This document shows, piece by piece, positions 35,742 to 46,701 of a DNA stretch of 64,000 bases. The stretch is from Trema orientale (lineage: Eukaryota > Streptophyta > Magnoliopsida > Rosales > Cannabaceae). The translations under genes were made by a program, and so were the position numbers. Location: the NCBI GenBank assembly GCA_002914845.1, contig JXTC01000117.1, positions 464,483-528,482 of the forward strand. The letters are read 5' to 3'. Under the pieces are notes generated by a model, which was not told the origin of the DNA, searched no databases, and saw only the letters and a list, made by a program, of their open reading frames with translations. Numbering within the stretch: position 1 is the stretch's first letter; each line of letters begins with the position of its first letter.

Positions 35742-36421
35742 CTCCTATGTTTTATTGGACGACAGCGAATCTATTTCATCTTTCATGACTAACTCCCATT
35801 TGATTGACTCATCATCCTGTATAACTTTTTCATAAGTCTATGGCTCTCCTCTATCAGTTAATAAAATGTAATGCAGTACAGGAAAATATCTTTGTGGCAG
35901 TCGAGTGGTTCTGAAGAATCTCTTGAGTTCAATTACAGAAGTTTATAGATCCGGTTTGGGAGCTATAACTTCTTGATTTTTTTTTGGGCATTATTTTTCA
36001 CCTCATCTATTGGGATGCCATTCAATGGCACTTCATTTGTCTTCTTGACTTCAGGACATGCACCATTGGCTCTGGTACCCAATACGTCTTGTATAACACA
36101 TCCTCATTGAAGATAACATCTTTGCTCATGATGATCTTCTGAATTTGGTTATCCCAGAAATGATAATCAATCTCATCGTTGCCATAACTGACAAAGTAGT
36201 ACTTTTTGAATTTTGGATTAAGCTTACTTCGAGTAGCAGGGTCAATATGAATATAGGAGAAACAATCGAAATCTTTTAAGAATGAAAGTTCTACCTCTTT
36301 ATTGCTTTAAACCTCTTTTGGTATTTTGAAATCAAGAGGTGTTGAGGGTCCCCTGTTAATCAGAAATGCTGCAGTGTTAACTGCTTCAGCCAAAACATTT
36401 TCGACAATCTAGTATGTAACC
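35742..36421 (-). pseudogene. Degenerate linker of copia element B between integrase and RT
   Basis: No long frame survives. The sequence is colinear with the integrase C-terminus and RT start of other copia elements. Confidence 0.5.
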
Positions 36422-37093
36422 TTATGCTCCTAGCATTTTCGGCAATCTAGCATGTTCTTTTAGGGTCCTATTCATCCTCTCAGCCATACCATTCTGTTGT
36501 GGTTTTTCAAGAATGGTTTTATCCGTCTTTATCCTATTGAGTGTACAATATCTCTTGAACTCATCATCTTTATATTCTCCTCTATTATCTGACCGCAAAC
36601 ACTTTACTTTCAAATTGGTCTCATTTTCCGTCGTGGCTCTCCGCTTCTTAAAGGTATCGTAGACATCATATTTACTTTTCAAAAAATAAACCCATACCTT
36701 TCTGTTCGAATCGTCAATGAAAGTGACATAATATCTTGAGCCTCCAAGGGGTGTCACAAGGGATGGTCCCACACATCAATATGGACCAGCTCTAACTTTG
36801 CCGTACGCAGTTTTCTTCCGCCTTTTGAAAAGCTCACCCTTTTTCTATTTGCCAAAGATATAGCTTTCACAGAGATTATGCTCAACTAACTTTAGCTCCG
36901 GTAGCTTTCCTTTTGACAGCATCACCTTCATTCCCTTTTCGCTCATATGCCCAAGTCTACATTGCCATAGACTTGAATTAACATCGACATCTATAGCTTC
37001 TAATATATCTCTGCAACTGGAAGTCATATAAAGAGTCCCAATTATTTCCTCGAGCAACAACCATGGCTCTTTTACTGACCTTCCACGAGCCAA
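36422..37093 (-). pseudogene. Integrase of copia element B, broken
   Basis: The zinc-binding part reads WQCRLGHMSEKGMKVML...LCESYIFGK, with the first His replaced by Gln and one Cys by Ser. The core keeps FIDDSNRKVWVYFL, LRSDNRGEYKDDEF and QQNGMAERMNRTLKEHAR, so the D,D(35)E residues are still recognisable. A frameshift or stop separates the zinc-binding part from the core near 36780-36840. Confidence 0.85.
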
Positions 37094-38040
37094 TAGAAAA
37101 GGTCATGTTGTATCTATCATCATTAAGCTGCCCCACCGAGATAAGATTCCTCATCAAGCCTAGTACATATCTTACTTTCTGGATTTTCTACACCGATCCG
37201 TTTGATATCTTCAAACGAATATCACCCATACCAATAATTTCCAATGGTTCTCCGTCGGCCAGATATACTTTACCGAAATTACCAGAAATGTAATTCTCAA
37301 TAATTTTTTGGTATGCAGTGGTATGAAACGAGGCTCCTGAGTCTAAAACTCAAGAATTAATTGGACTATCAACAGATAATAGTAAAGTCTCTTATACCTC
37401 CTCAGTCACAACATTGGCATTGTATGAGTTGTCTTTCTTCTTTGGTGCTTTAAAGTTTTTCTTTAAGTTACTAGTCCTGCCACAGTTCTAACACTCTAGT
37501 TTTCTTCCTAGTCTAGACTTGTCTCTATCATTCCTTGATTTGGACTTACCGCGACCTCGATTAGAATTCCTCTCGTTGTTTCTGTCCCTATTCTCGAGAT
37601 TTAGGGTAGAACTCGATGATGTTCTTTCACTGGAATCTACTCTTCGCACTTCTGGCGAGAACTCGATCCATGACATCATTGAACTGCAACTTCCATTTGC
37701 CAATAAAATTGCTAACTGCCGCTCTCATAGGTTCCCAACTATTCGATAAAGACACCAAAAGAATGAGAGCATGGATCTCATCATCAGAATTGATTTTAAC
37801 AGACGTCAATTATGAGATGATCATGTTGTACTCGTTGATGTGTGTTGCTATTGAAGCACTTTCTCTCATCTTTAAATTAAACAACTTCTTCATCAAATGA
37901 ACTTTGTTGTTTACCGACGGTTTCTCATACATATCTGATTGGATGCTCATCATCTCTACTGTGGTTTTTGCCTCCGCCACATTATGAGTAACGTTCCTCA
38001 TTAGCGTCAATCGGATTACGCTTAACACCTATCGATCAAG
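37094..38040 (-). pseudogene. Gag and protease of copia element B, broken
   Basis: Gag (38028-37627) contains MKKLFNLKMRESASIATHIN and DDEIHALILLVSLSNSWEPM, typical UBN2-type gag. An Arg/Ser/Asn-rich region follows (RDRNNERNSNRGRGKSKSRN), then a knuckle interrupted by a stop (LEC*NC). The protease motif VLDSGASFH near 37322-37347 keeps its active-site DSGA. Confidence 0.85.
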
Positions 38041-38259
38041 GACTTTTCACTCGTCGTCCTCCATTTTCTCTGGTTTTACCCCAGGCTGATATAATTTCTT
38101 GCTATGCAGATTATCTCTAATATGCAATCTCCATATTGAGAAATCTGAACCGTTGAATTTGCTGATACTGGGTCCCCATCCGTCTTCTCCAGCTATCACT
38201 TCTTACTGTTGACTTTTCGTATAAGTGAACATTACCCAACCTAGCGCTCTAGTACCAGT

Positions 38260-38763
38260 TGTTAGGGAAATAACCTTCCTAGTAGACACGCCGAATTGCA
38301 AAAATGATAAATAAAGCGAAATAAGAAGACATAATTTACGGAGTTCACTAATTTGGCTATGTCCACGGGACTACTGCAGATCTTTCACTAAAGGAAGAAA
38401 AATTTACACAATATTTATAACACTCACAACCTTGACCCCAATTACACCTAAGAATTTTTCTCACAAAAATTCTCTCAAGAACTTCTTAGTTGAAGTTCTT
38501 TCTTTATCTTTCTATATTGAGATTTTTTTTCTCTTTTTGTTAGGATACAAAATAGAGTTGTGAAGGGGTCTATTTATAGGCTAAAACATTTCCCCTTCAC
38601 ATGGTTAGTAGTTTACAATGACTTTCCGTTGTCAACAAAAATGAGCTTGGATAGTAAGAGCAAAAAACACATGTTCTTATATTTCAATGTTAAAAAATAT
38701 GATTGGTCACTATTTTTTACTGCCCACATTTTTTAACAATTTGACTGCCCATATTCTTTTACA
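38260..38763 (-). repeat. 5' LTR of copia element B
   Basis: 504 bp; ends CCCTAACA next to the primer-binding site. The other boundary is TGTAAAAGAATA, a slight change from the 3' LTR start. Confidence 0.9.
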
Positions 38764-39050
38764 TTCCTTAAAATTTATAGCTCTACCAAACTGACTCACA
38801 ACCTCTTTCAGTTAAAAAACAAGAGTACTCAAACCCAACTAACCCAAACGAGACATGGTGTCTCTCCCAGTTTCTTTGAAAAAAAAGTCGTCATTTTAAT
38901 GCATGCAATAGCCATAGATTAATAGTTGTGTCCCACTCGCAAATAAAAGGCTGATAGTTTTTTGTGTTAGGCACCTTAAATACTTTTATAGCACTTTTTT
39001 TAAAATTTTTTATCATGAAATTTATATATAAATTGGTTTAACTAGGAATC

Positions 39051-39401
39051 ATCTCTTTTCAAAAATCTTAGATCAATTGAGCTAGCTTTAATTAACAAAT
39101 GCTTTCATAGCATTGTTCTTATACATAAATCAACTCTCCCGCTGTTGTCAAATTATTTATTTTAGGTTAGTTACATTTTTTTATAAAAAGTTAATTATAC
39201 TTTTATATATTTACGTTTTAACTATTTCTCTTCTTAAAAATCCTAGATTAATTAAGCTAGCGTTAATTGATAAGTGCTTTTATAGCATTGTTCTTGTACA
39301 TAAAGCAACTCTTCGTTATTGTCAAATTATCTATGTTTGGTTAATTACTTTTTTTTTTTTATAAAATGTTAATTATAATTTTATATATTTACGTTTTGAC
39401 T
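39051..39401. repeat. Tandem duplication of about 175 bp
   Basis: Two diverged copies aligned over GAGCTAGCTTTAATTAAC/AAGCTAGCGTTAATTGA, CATAGCATTGTTCTTATACA and ATATATTTACGTTTT. The offset is about 175 bases. The second copy has a longer T-run. Confidence 0.75.
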
Positions 39402-39516
39402 GATTACCTTCATATTTAAAATTTTGTAACAATTTATACATTATTTGAGTCAGACACCATTTTTTTTTTTAATATAAGTCGAACACCAATTTTAATTATT
39501 AAGTTTACCATATATA

Positions 39517-39594
39517 CCCTTTTAAACTTCAAGATATATAACACAAAATGACACACCCTTTTAAACTTCAAGATATATAACACAAAATGACACT
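39517..39594. repeat. Tandem 39-bp direct repeat
   Basis: Two nearly identical units of CCCTTTTAAACTTCAAGATA followed by TATAACACAAAATGACA. Recent slippage or unequal exchange is likely. Confidence 0.75.
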
Positions 39595-39766
39595 TTAAAT
39601 GAACTCGTGTGGGATCTAATGCGTGAATTACTGAATTACGATCATCCAGTAAAACCAAATTTGACTAATTTGTCCTGCGTGGATATGATATTGGTAATTG
39701 GATTAGATAGCATATCCCAGTGCCCTATCTCCTCCTCTTTCTCCAATCATTTGGGATTTGGGAACA

Positions 39767-42059
39767 ATGGCGGCATTGGAAGCTTCACTCTGTCTTTGCT
39801 CAATCTACTCTTCTTTTTCTTCATCATCATCATCATCATCATCCACTAAACTCCTCTCATTCCCTAAAACACTAATCTACCCGTTAAAGCTCAACTCTCT
39901 CAAACCTACCATTGTTCTCCCCCACCGAAACTCATTCTTTGCTCCTCCCTCCAGAAAACTCTGCTTCCAGCTATGCTCTGCGGTTCAGGAAATTGCGGTA
40001 GAAGAAAACCCAGACGAAACCCATGTCGAAAATCAGAAGAGAAAGCTCTACGTCGTCAATCTTCCATGGTCGCTCACTGTTGTAGACATTAAAGAACTCT
40101 TTGGCCAGTGTGGAACTGTCTCCGACGTTGAGGTTCTTTCCTTTAATCTTCTTTCTTTCACTCATTTTTTTTCCCCCCCTTAGAGTTCATTTCTTTAGGT
40201 TCTGTTTTGGTTATGGTGTTTTCGAATTTTGTTTTTTTTTTTTTTTTAAGATTATAAAGCAAAAGGATGGAAGGAGCCGAGGGTTTGCCTTTGTGACAAT
40301 GTCTTCTGGGGAGGAATCTCAGGCTGTTATTGACAAGTTTCACCTTCAGGTAATTTAAGTTGTTTTGGGTTCTTTATAAATGCAATTAAATTGAGATTAT
40401 AATGGCTTCATTAGGTGCTAGTTACGAGCCATAAAGTTCTGTTTTTTGTTGTTTTGTTTTCTTTATTTTAGACTATTTTATTAATTTCCTTTTAATGTTC
40501 TATTGGAAGATTTATTGGTGTATATTTAGTTTTGATGACAACTCTCTACCGAGAAGTTTTTAAATGTAGAGTATTTTCAAATGTAGAATTAGGAAGACTT
40601 CGGTACTGTCCGGTTGAATATTGGGAAATCAGTTTAGAAGGGTGAGCTGCATTGAGAATTAAGAAGTTTTGATTGTTTTAAAGGGCCAAATAATGAGAAT
40701 GCAACTTAGAGTATTTGACTTTATGTTTGATAATTAAGAATTTCTTTAGGTTCGGTTTCAATTTAATGAGGTTGCAGTTTAGAAAATTTAGCTACAGTTG
40801 AACTGTTTTTATATGTTCACTCATTCAAGGGGCCATTTAAATGAACTTTCTTCCCTTTATTTTCAGATTTAATACCTCTCTTTTGATTTATACTTACTGC
40901 ATGTTGAATCTAATGAGTATGCTGTTGATACGTGTACATATATCCTTATGTGATACCATTTGCAGACTTCCAATTTTAATGGTAAGAAAATGATCCTTAA
41001 TATTGAAACATGCCATACCAGCTTTCCGTTCTGATTATGTTTGTGTTTTGCAATTGGTGCAGGAAGTATCTGGCAGAGTCATTAAGGTTGAATTTGCAAA
41101 GAGATTCAGAAAACCTTCTCCTCCACGTCCTCCTGGCCCTCGACCTGGAGAGACACATCATAAGATTTATGTGTCTAATCTTGAATGGAAAGCAAGATCA
41201 ACCCATCTCAGAGAGTTTTTTTCTGAAAATTTTAATCCAGTTTCAGCCAGGGTTGTCTTTGATGGCCCTAAAGGAAGATCTGCAGGGTATGGGTTTGTCT
41301 CTTTTGCCACAAAGGAGGAAGCGGAGGCTGCAATATCATCTTTGGATGGGAAGGTAATAGCATAAATCAGTATATTAGACATTCTAGCATTTTCCTTTGT
41401 TCATTTAGTATACTAAACTTAGTAGTACTTCTTCAGATTTATGTTTGAGTACCCTGCAACTATGTGATCAAATTAATATCACTTGTTCTGTTTCTTACTT
41501 ATCTTTACTCTTTAGTAAAACCAAAGTACAAAAATCCTATAGTTTTACATCTAAATACATGTTTATAGCACTTTGAACGCTTGAATGAAGTATTATAAAA
41601 ATGTGTGCTTCTGTTTTTCAAAAAAAAAAGGGGGGGTGGGAATCCAATTTTATGAATTCGTTACATTTATAAAGGTCAAACACAGATGTATACCTATCGC
41701 TGCCCCCTTGGGTTCATTTTCTTTGGATTGGTTCGCTATATGCCTGTTTCCATGCAAGTCATCTGGAAATATGCATAGAAACAAGCACACTGGCCTACCT
41801 ACAAACCAAGAAGACATGACTTTATTTGCATATACATGATTCAAAGTCCAGTATCAGATAAATCACATAAAATTACATGCATTTAGTTACTAGTACTTGA
41901 TGTTTGATTGAGGAGAAATATTACAACTTTCAATTCTTCCTCTAGCAGGAATTAATGGGCCGGCCACTTCGCCTAAAGTTTAGCGAGAAAAAAGTGGATG
42001 AATCTGAAAGCCAAAAGGATGGTGAAGTCACGTTAGAGGGTCAGACTGAAGAGTCATAG
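39767..42059 (+). CDS. Chloroplast-type ribonucleoprotein with two RRMs, four exons
   Basis: RNA-binding protein probably imported into plastids, where cpRNPs stabilise and help edit transcripts (role inferred from the family). Exons are 39767-40132, 40251-40349, 41063-41353 and 41949-42059. All junctions are phase 0 with GT..AG introns, giving 288 residues. The first about 70 residues are Ser-rich with no acidic residues after the first few, as in a transit peptide; a short acidic stretch follows (about 74-89). RRM1 has RNP2 LYVVNL (94-99) and RNP1 RGFAFV (132-137). A Pro-rich linker precedes RRM2, with IYVSNL (190-195) and AGYGFVSF (229-236). The C-terminus is short and acidic, ending TEES. 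The acceptor of exon 4 is TAGCAG, so alternative splicing could insert one Gln. An ATC/TCA microsatellite codes the Ser run. No damage is seen. Confidence 0.93.
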
Positions 42060-42300
42060 ACTCATATGTCCACAGTAACTGGTTTTGACAATCTTGATAT
42101 TGTTTGCAGATATTGAGTCGAAAGTTGTAAAGATCAGAAATTTTGACCTCAGTCGCCCCATGTGAGAGATGGAAGGTTTTCATAGTTTTATATTTCGTAT
42201 TAATATCTCATTTCCCTCTCTTCATATAATGACTAATTTACGCTACATTCTCACTAAAAGTTTACCATTTGTGACATACATGACTATATGTTTCTAGTTT
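42060..42300 (+). other. Probable 3' UTR of the RRM gene
   Basis: AT-rich sequence following the TAG stop. There is no clear single polyadenylation signal and the end is not determined. Confidence 0.35.
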
Positions 42301-44600
42301 GAGTTAGATGAAAAGACATAAGAGTATTAGAGGCCTGACACCATCTCTGCAATCTGGGCTGCCCATCACAGTGGGATCCCACGTGGCATGTAACGTGGTG
42401 GGCGGCTCAGATGCTACAGTTTCATCTGCAACTAGCAATTTCCGAAGTGTTAATACCTTAGAGTTGCTTTAAGGGCATATGTTGATGTAGAGCTTTTTTG
42501 CTTTAAAGTCTTATTCAAATTACTTAAGACTCAGTAGCACCACTTATTGTAAGATTGAAAGTAAGCTTTTCTTCACCGCCAACCCCAAATCCCTGGAATG
42601 CCTTCAGTAGTCATCACAGTCACACCATGTACTGTTCCAAAGCCATATGACAGTAATTGAAGTTCGTTTCTATTACCATGTTTAACAATCTGAGTCTCCC
42701 TTCTTTTTTGTTTGATTCTTTTGGAATGGTCAACCTGTGTATCAACCACCTTTATCATTTTTATGTACCGAAGTCATTCCCGGCATGTCTGACATCTAAG
42801 ATTCACCAGCATATGCGTATCATAGAGCTTAATTTTGATTGAGGTTACCAAATTTGATTACTTCATAGCAGATTTAGTTGCATCTTTGAGCAAAAACACT
42901 GTATTGCTCCAAGATACTATTTTGGTAATCCAAAAACTTTCTTGTATTTCTTGAGGCCTTTTGCCTTCTTTTACAGGGACACCAGGAAATATGGAGAGGT
43001 TTGTAATGGAGTAGGCTCTTTTTATTTTTTATTTTTTTTGGTGGACTTTTGAATTATTCAACCATATCTCTATATGATTGGGGTGGTTGTTTGAACACTA
43101 AGGAAATGTATAAATATGATATTTCACATTTTCACTGTTCTCAACTTCCCATCCACAATATACTTCCTCGTACCTACTCTTATTCATTGAAAGTTAGGAT
43201 ACCGATTTTTAAAGAATTTATTTAATGGACTATCATTCCTTGCTAAGATCGTTTCTTTTCAAAAATACATTGGTAGCACGCATATTGTCATATTTATTTA
43301 CTTATAAACCTAAAAAGAATTTTTCTTTTATTTTTATTTTGTTTTCAGTGGAAAGATTTTCAAACCTTTTATGGACTAGTGAGTCTTTCCGAGAAAATTT
43401 TGATTCTAGTATTTTACGTCAATCGAATTCTAAAGAAAGCTCTACTTCTGAGCATGAAATTTGTATCAGGGTCCACAGACTGAAATTTTAGGTCATTATA
43501 GAATTACAATGTTTGCTAAATTTGGCTGAGGAATTTGCATGTTTTATATTAGGTCTGGAATATTTGTTCTGGAAAGATAAATGTTTAGATGTTTTATTTA
43601 TTGATGATGCCTTTTTCCCCCTATTTTTGTATTGTTTTACCTTCTTCCTTTCGTTAATATGTAACACTTCCTTTTTCCCATCAAAAACGCTTTTATAACA
43701 TAGTATACACCTCGGCCCAGTCTTGAATTCCTCCCAAAAAAAAAAAAAAAAAAAAAAAAAGCGCCCCAAAATGAATTACAGGGAATTGTAGTAAGCAGGT
43801 GAACAGCTTAATTCCAACAGTTGAAAATGATAGTGATTGTTCTAGTTAAGAGTCAGCGTTATAGATTTATTTAAGAAAAACAAAAGGTCCATTGTAGTCT
43901 CTTTTACTTGTTGCTCTAAGAAGATATTGTTTTAGGAAAACGAATATCCCGCTTTTAAATTCTGTTCTCTATTCTCAAAAAAGAATGTCTTTGGCTTACG
44001 ATTTTAATTTATTTCCTGTTCTCATGGAGGAGAATAAGTATAGTAGTTCACACCAGAAACCTACACTTGATACCACGAAGGGGTTAGTACAGCGCTTCGG
44101 ATGTCTCTCTTCCTCGTCCGGGGATGCATCAAGGTTCGATACTTTGTAGTCCTACTTTTAGATTTTGCTTAGCTAATATGTTGTACGGCATTGGGTCTTT
44201 GGTGATGTGAGTGAAAATTGAGTAGAATTGGATGAGGTCTTTCAGTTCCATTGGTGAGTTCCGGAATTACTATAATGATAAAAGAGATAAAACTAATAAT
44301 TATCATTTTTATCCAACAAAAAGAAACCTACACTTCATAACAGATCAATTAACATCTATGATTTTACACTTTCATTAAATTATTTCTGATAGAGGTCACG
44401 TGAAATGTGGGGACTAAGTTGTCTCAGTACTTACACTAAAAAGGGTCAATATATCATATATTTGCACATGAAGTCGTCTGCATAATTGAGTGGGAACACC
44501 CCTTCCATGGCCTAGACAATGCATTATTGAAATCTTTTTTTCTAATATTGTATGTGATATGACATTGGCTCTCTTTTATAGGAACTTTGTCTTCGCTATT
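42301..44600. other. Spacer with hairpin and poly(A) tract
   Basis: Around 42345-42420 a GC-rich hairpin pairs CTGGGCTGCCCATCACAG with TGGTGGGCGGCTCAG-like sequence, perhaps a MITE core. A run of about 25 A lies at 43737-43760. No gene recognised. Confidence 0.4.
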
Positions 44601-44712
44601 TGAGTTGAAAGTAAGTGTATAGTATACATATTCTTATATATATTTTATATTCACTATTTGAGTTGAAAGTTAGTGTATCATATACATATTCTTACATATA
44701 TTTTATATTATC
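44598..44712. repeat. Tandem repeat, two units of about 58 bp
   Basis: CTATTTGAGTTGAAAGTAAG with TGTATAGTATACATATTCTT is repeated nearly exactly, offset by about 58 bases. Confidence 0.7.
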
Positions 44713-44999
44713 ATCACAAATTTATAAGCATGGCATAATCTGTTTTTCAAATATCCTTCTCCATATTTGTGAGTTGTGACATATTGTAATTAAAAAAATG
44801 TACTATGATGCTAGCTGCTGGTATATTATGGTATGGTTCCTTTTAATTAAAAAATGAGTAATTTCTCTCTCAAAGGAGAATCTCCTTTATTTGCAATTCC
44901 TACTGTGTCTAGTAGTTAGCCAATTAGAGGACTGAATGGTATTCGTACGAGTCTGAAGTCTTTGGTTGGCGTTACTTAAATTGAAAGTGAGTTTTACGA

Positions 45000-45170
45000 A
45001 ATATACAAACATATTGAAAGTGCATGGACTAGATGGAAAAGATAATGCTGATATAGTACAAATTGAATTCATGGTTTTAATAAAAATATGTTTATAAAAA
45101 TTTTGCATGGACTGGATGGAGAAGATAATGTTGATATAGTACAAACTGAATTCTTGGTTTTAATGAAAAT
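45000..45170. repeat. Tandem repeat, two units of about 85 bp
   Basis: GCATGGACTAGATGGAAAAG followed by ATAATGCTGATATAGTACA and GGTTTTAATAAAAATAT is repeated with a few changes. Confidence 0.7.
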
Positions 45171-45320
45171 ATTTTTTTAAACGTTTTGTAAATAGGGTGA
45201 TAATTTGGTATATAACATAACAACACGACTAACAACTCGACTCGAGATCAACATATTTAGCTGAACCTACTTGATACGAAATTTACTCGAATTTATACGA
45301 TTAAGTAATCTTTTATTCGA

Positions 45321-45807
45321 ATATAATAGATAATTATTTCTTAAAAGTTATCTTTTAATAAATTTCTGATATAAATAAAATGAAAAACATAACTAATGAG
45401 CTAATTTGTCTTAATATAGTAAAACTTAATTAAAAAATCAACTAAACTAACAATTATATTATTTTTTTTTTAAAGTGGGACTTAACTAATGACCTCCACT
45501 TATTACAAATTAAAGGAAAATACCTACTACTATTCAATCCCTATTCCACCCCATTAAGGATAATAGGTTTTAACGCCTATTCCCGGTAATATAATAGATA
45601 ATTATTTCTTAAAAATATCTTTTAATGAATTTCTGATATAAATAAAATGAAAAACATAACTAATGAGCTAATTTATCTTAATATAGTAAAAGTTAATTAA
45701 AAAATCAATTAAACTAACAATTATATATATGTTTTTTTTTAAGTGGGGCTTAACTAATGACCTTCACTTATTACAAATTAAAGAAAAATACATACTACTA
45801 TCCAATC
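45321..45807. repeat. Two direct copies of about 220 bp with short spacer
   Basis: Copies at about 45321-45541 and 45589-45807 share ATAATAGATAATTATTTCTT, GATATAAATAAAATGAAAAA and GACCTCCACTTATTACAAAT. They differ by substitutions and a short indel. Non-coding. Confidence 0.8.
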
Positions 45808-46228
45808 TCAAGTAGTGAGTGCTCTTACCACTTGAGCCAACCCACTTCGTCAATTAACAATTATATTATTTACATATATTTTGACGCATCAATATGAACG
45901 ACATACTCATTAGATGGGTAACACATGAGATAAGATAACCAAAAACCAACATGAATAATTAGGTCGATGAGACACATATTACCGCCCTTATGTAATAGCA
46001 AAAACGTAGATATTTACTGTGTATGTTGGAGATGATTCTTTCTGTTAGTTGATTTTGTCATATATATTTTCTCAAGTACAGTGGTTTAAAAAGTTCAAAC
46101 CAATCTAGTCCTAGTTCGGTGGTGGCGGGGCCTCTGAGAAGTTGTAGCAAACACATTAAAGAAGAAGAACAAGGGGAGAAGGAAAGGGCTAATATATTTT
46201 CCTATAAATTAATCAAAGGGACCCTTGA

Positions 46229-46683
46229 TTTTGTCTAGAAATATGGCTGGAAACGTCTCTAATTGAAGAGTGATTAAGTTTATGTGAATTCTATTTTGTT
46301 GTCTCATTCTTTAAAAGTTCATTTTCGATGGAGATCAGCTTGGTCTAGAGCCTCGGGTATATTGCTCATATGGATCTCGCTGCGACCCATATTTATCGTA
46401 AGGGCAATCGCGTTGCAGATTCTTTGACTTCTCGAACACTTTCCATAGTCAGTCCTAGCGGTGGTGGTACGCTCATTCTTTTATTTCTTCTTTTGTTTAT
46501 GATGATTGTATTGCGAAGCCTAGTTATAGGTTTCGCTAATTTTTATTCTCTTTCTGGTTTTTCTTCCTGTTTTCGGTCCTTGAAAAGTCATTCTCATATC
46601 CCCCTCTGACTAGCTATCTCTTCTTCTTCTTTCTTTTTATTTTAGTTTCACTCGTTCTGTCAAAGTTTGGGAAAAAAAAAAAA
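46229..46683 (+). mobile_element. 5'-truncated LINE with 18-bp target duplication
   Basis: AATCAAAGGGACCCTTGA occurs at 46211-46228 and again at 46684-46701, directly after an A-run (about 14 A). The insert of about 455 bp contains an RNase H end encoded around 46373-46440 (HIYRKGNRVADSLTSR), the C-terminal motif of plant LINE RNase H domains. It is a dead-on-arrival LINE copy. Confidence 0.9.
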
Positions 46684-46701
46684 AATCAAAGGGACCCTTG
46701 A

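Larger units (their letters stand above)
33548..38763 (-). mobile_element. Ty1/copia element B (Tnt1/Tork-like), full structure, decayed
   Basis: A perfect TTCCT duplication flanks the element (33543-33547 and 38764-38768). On the minus strand the order is 5' LTR (38763-38260), primer-binding site TGGTACTAGAGC (38257-38246), gag, protease, integrase, RT, RNase H, polypurine tract CAAGTGGGAGAT (about 34059-34070) and 3' LTR (34058-33548). All coding domains carry stops or frameshifts, so it is inactive. The lineage is inferred from the RNase H end pattern and the short LTRs. Confidence 0.93.
38769..39766. other. Spacer and promoter region of the RRM gene
   Basis: Contains two tandem duplications (about 175 bp at 39051-39401, and 39 bp at about 39517-39592). 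Just before the ATG, CTCCTCCTCTTTCTCC (39728-39743) is a plant Y-patch type core-promoter sequence; no TATA box is seen. Confidence 0.5.

Noticed and set aside
33548..38763. Functional retrotransposon
   Set aside because: Multiple stops, frameshifts, altered zinc-binding residues in integrase and an RT duplication rule out an active copy.
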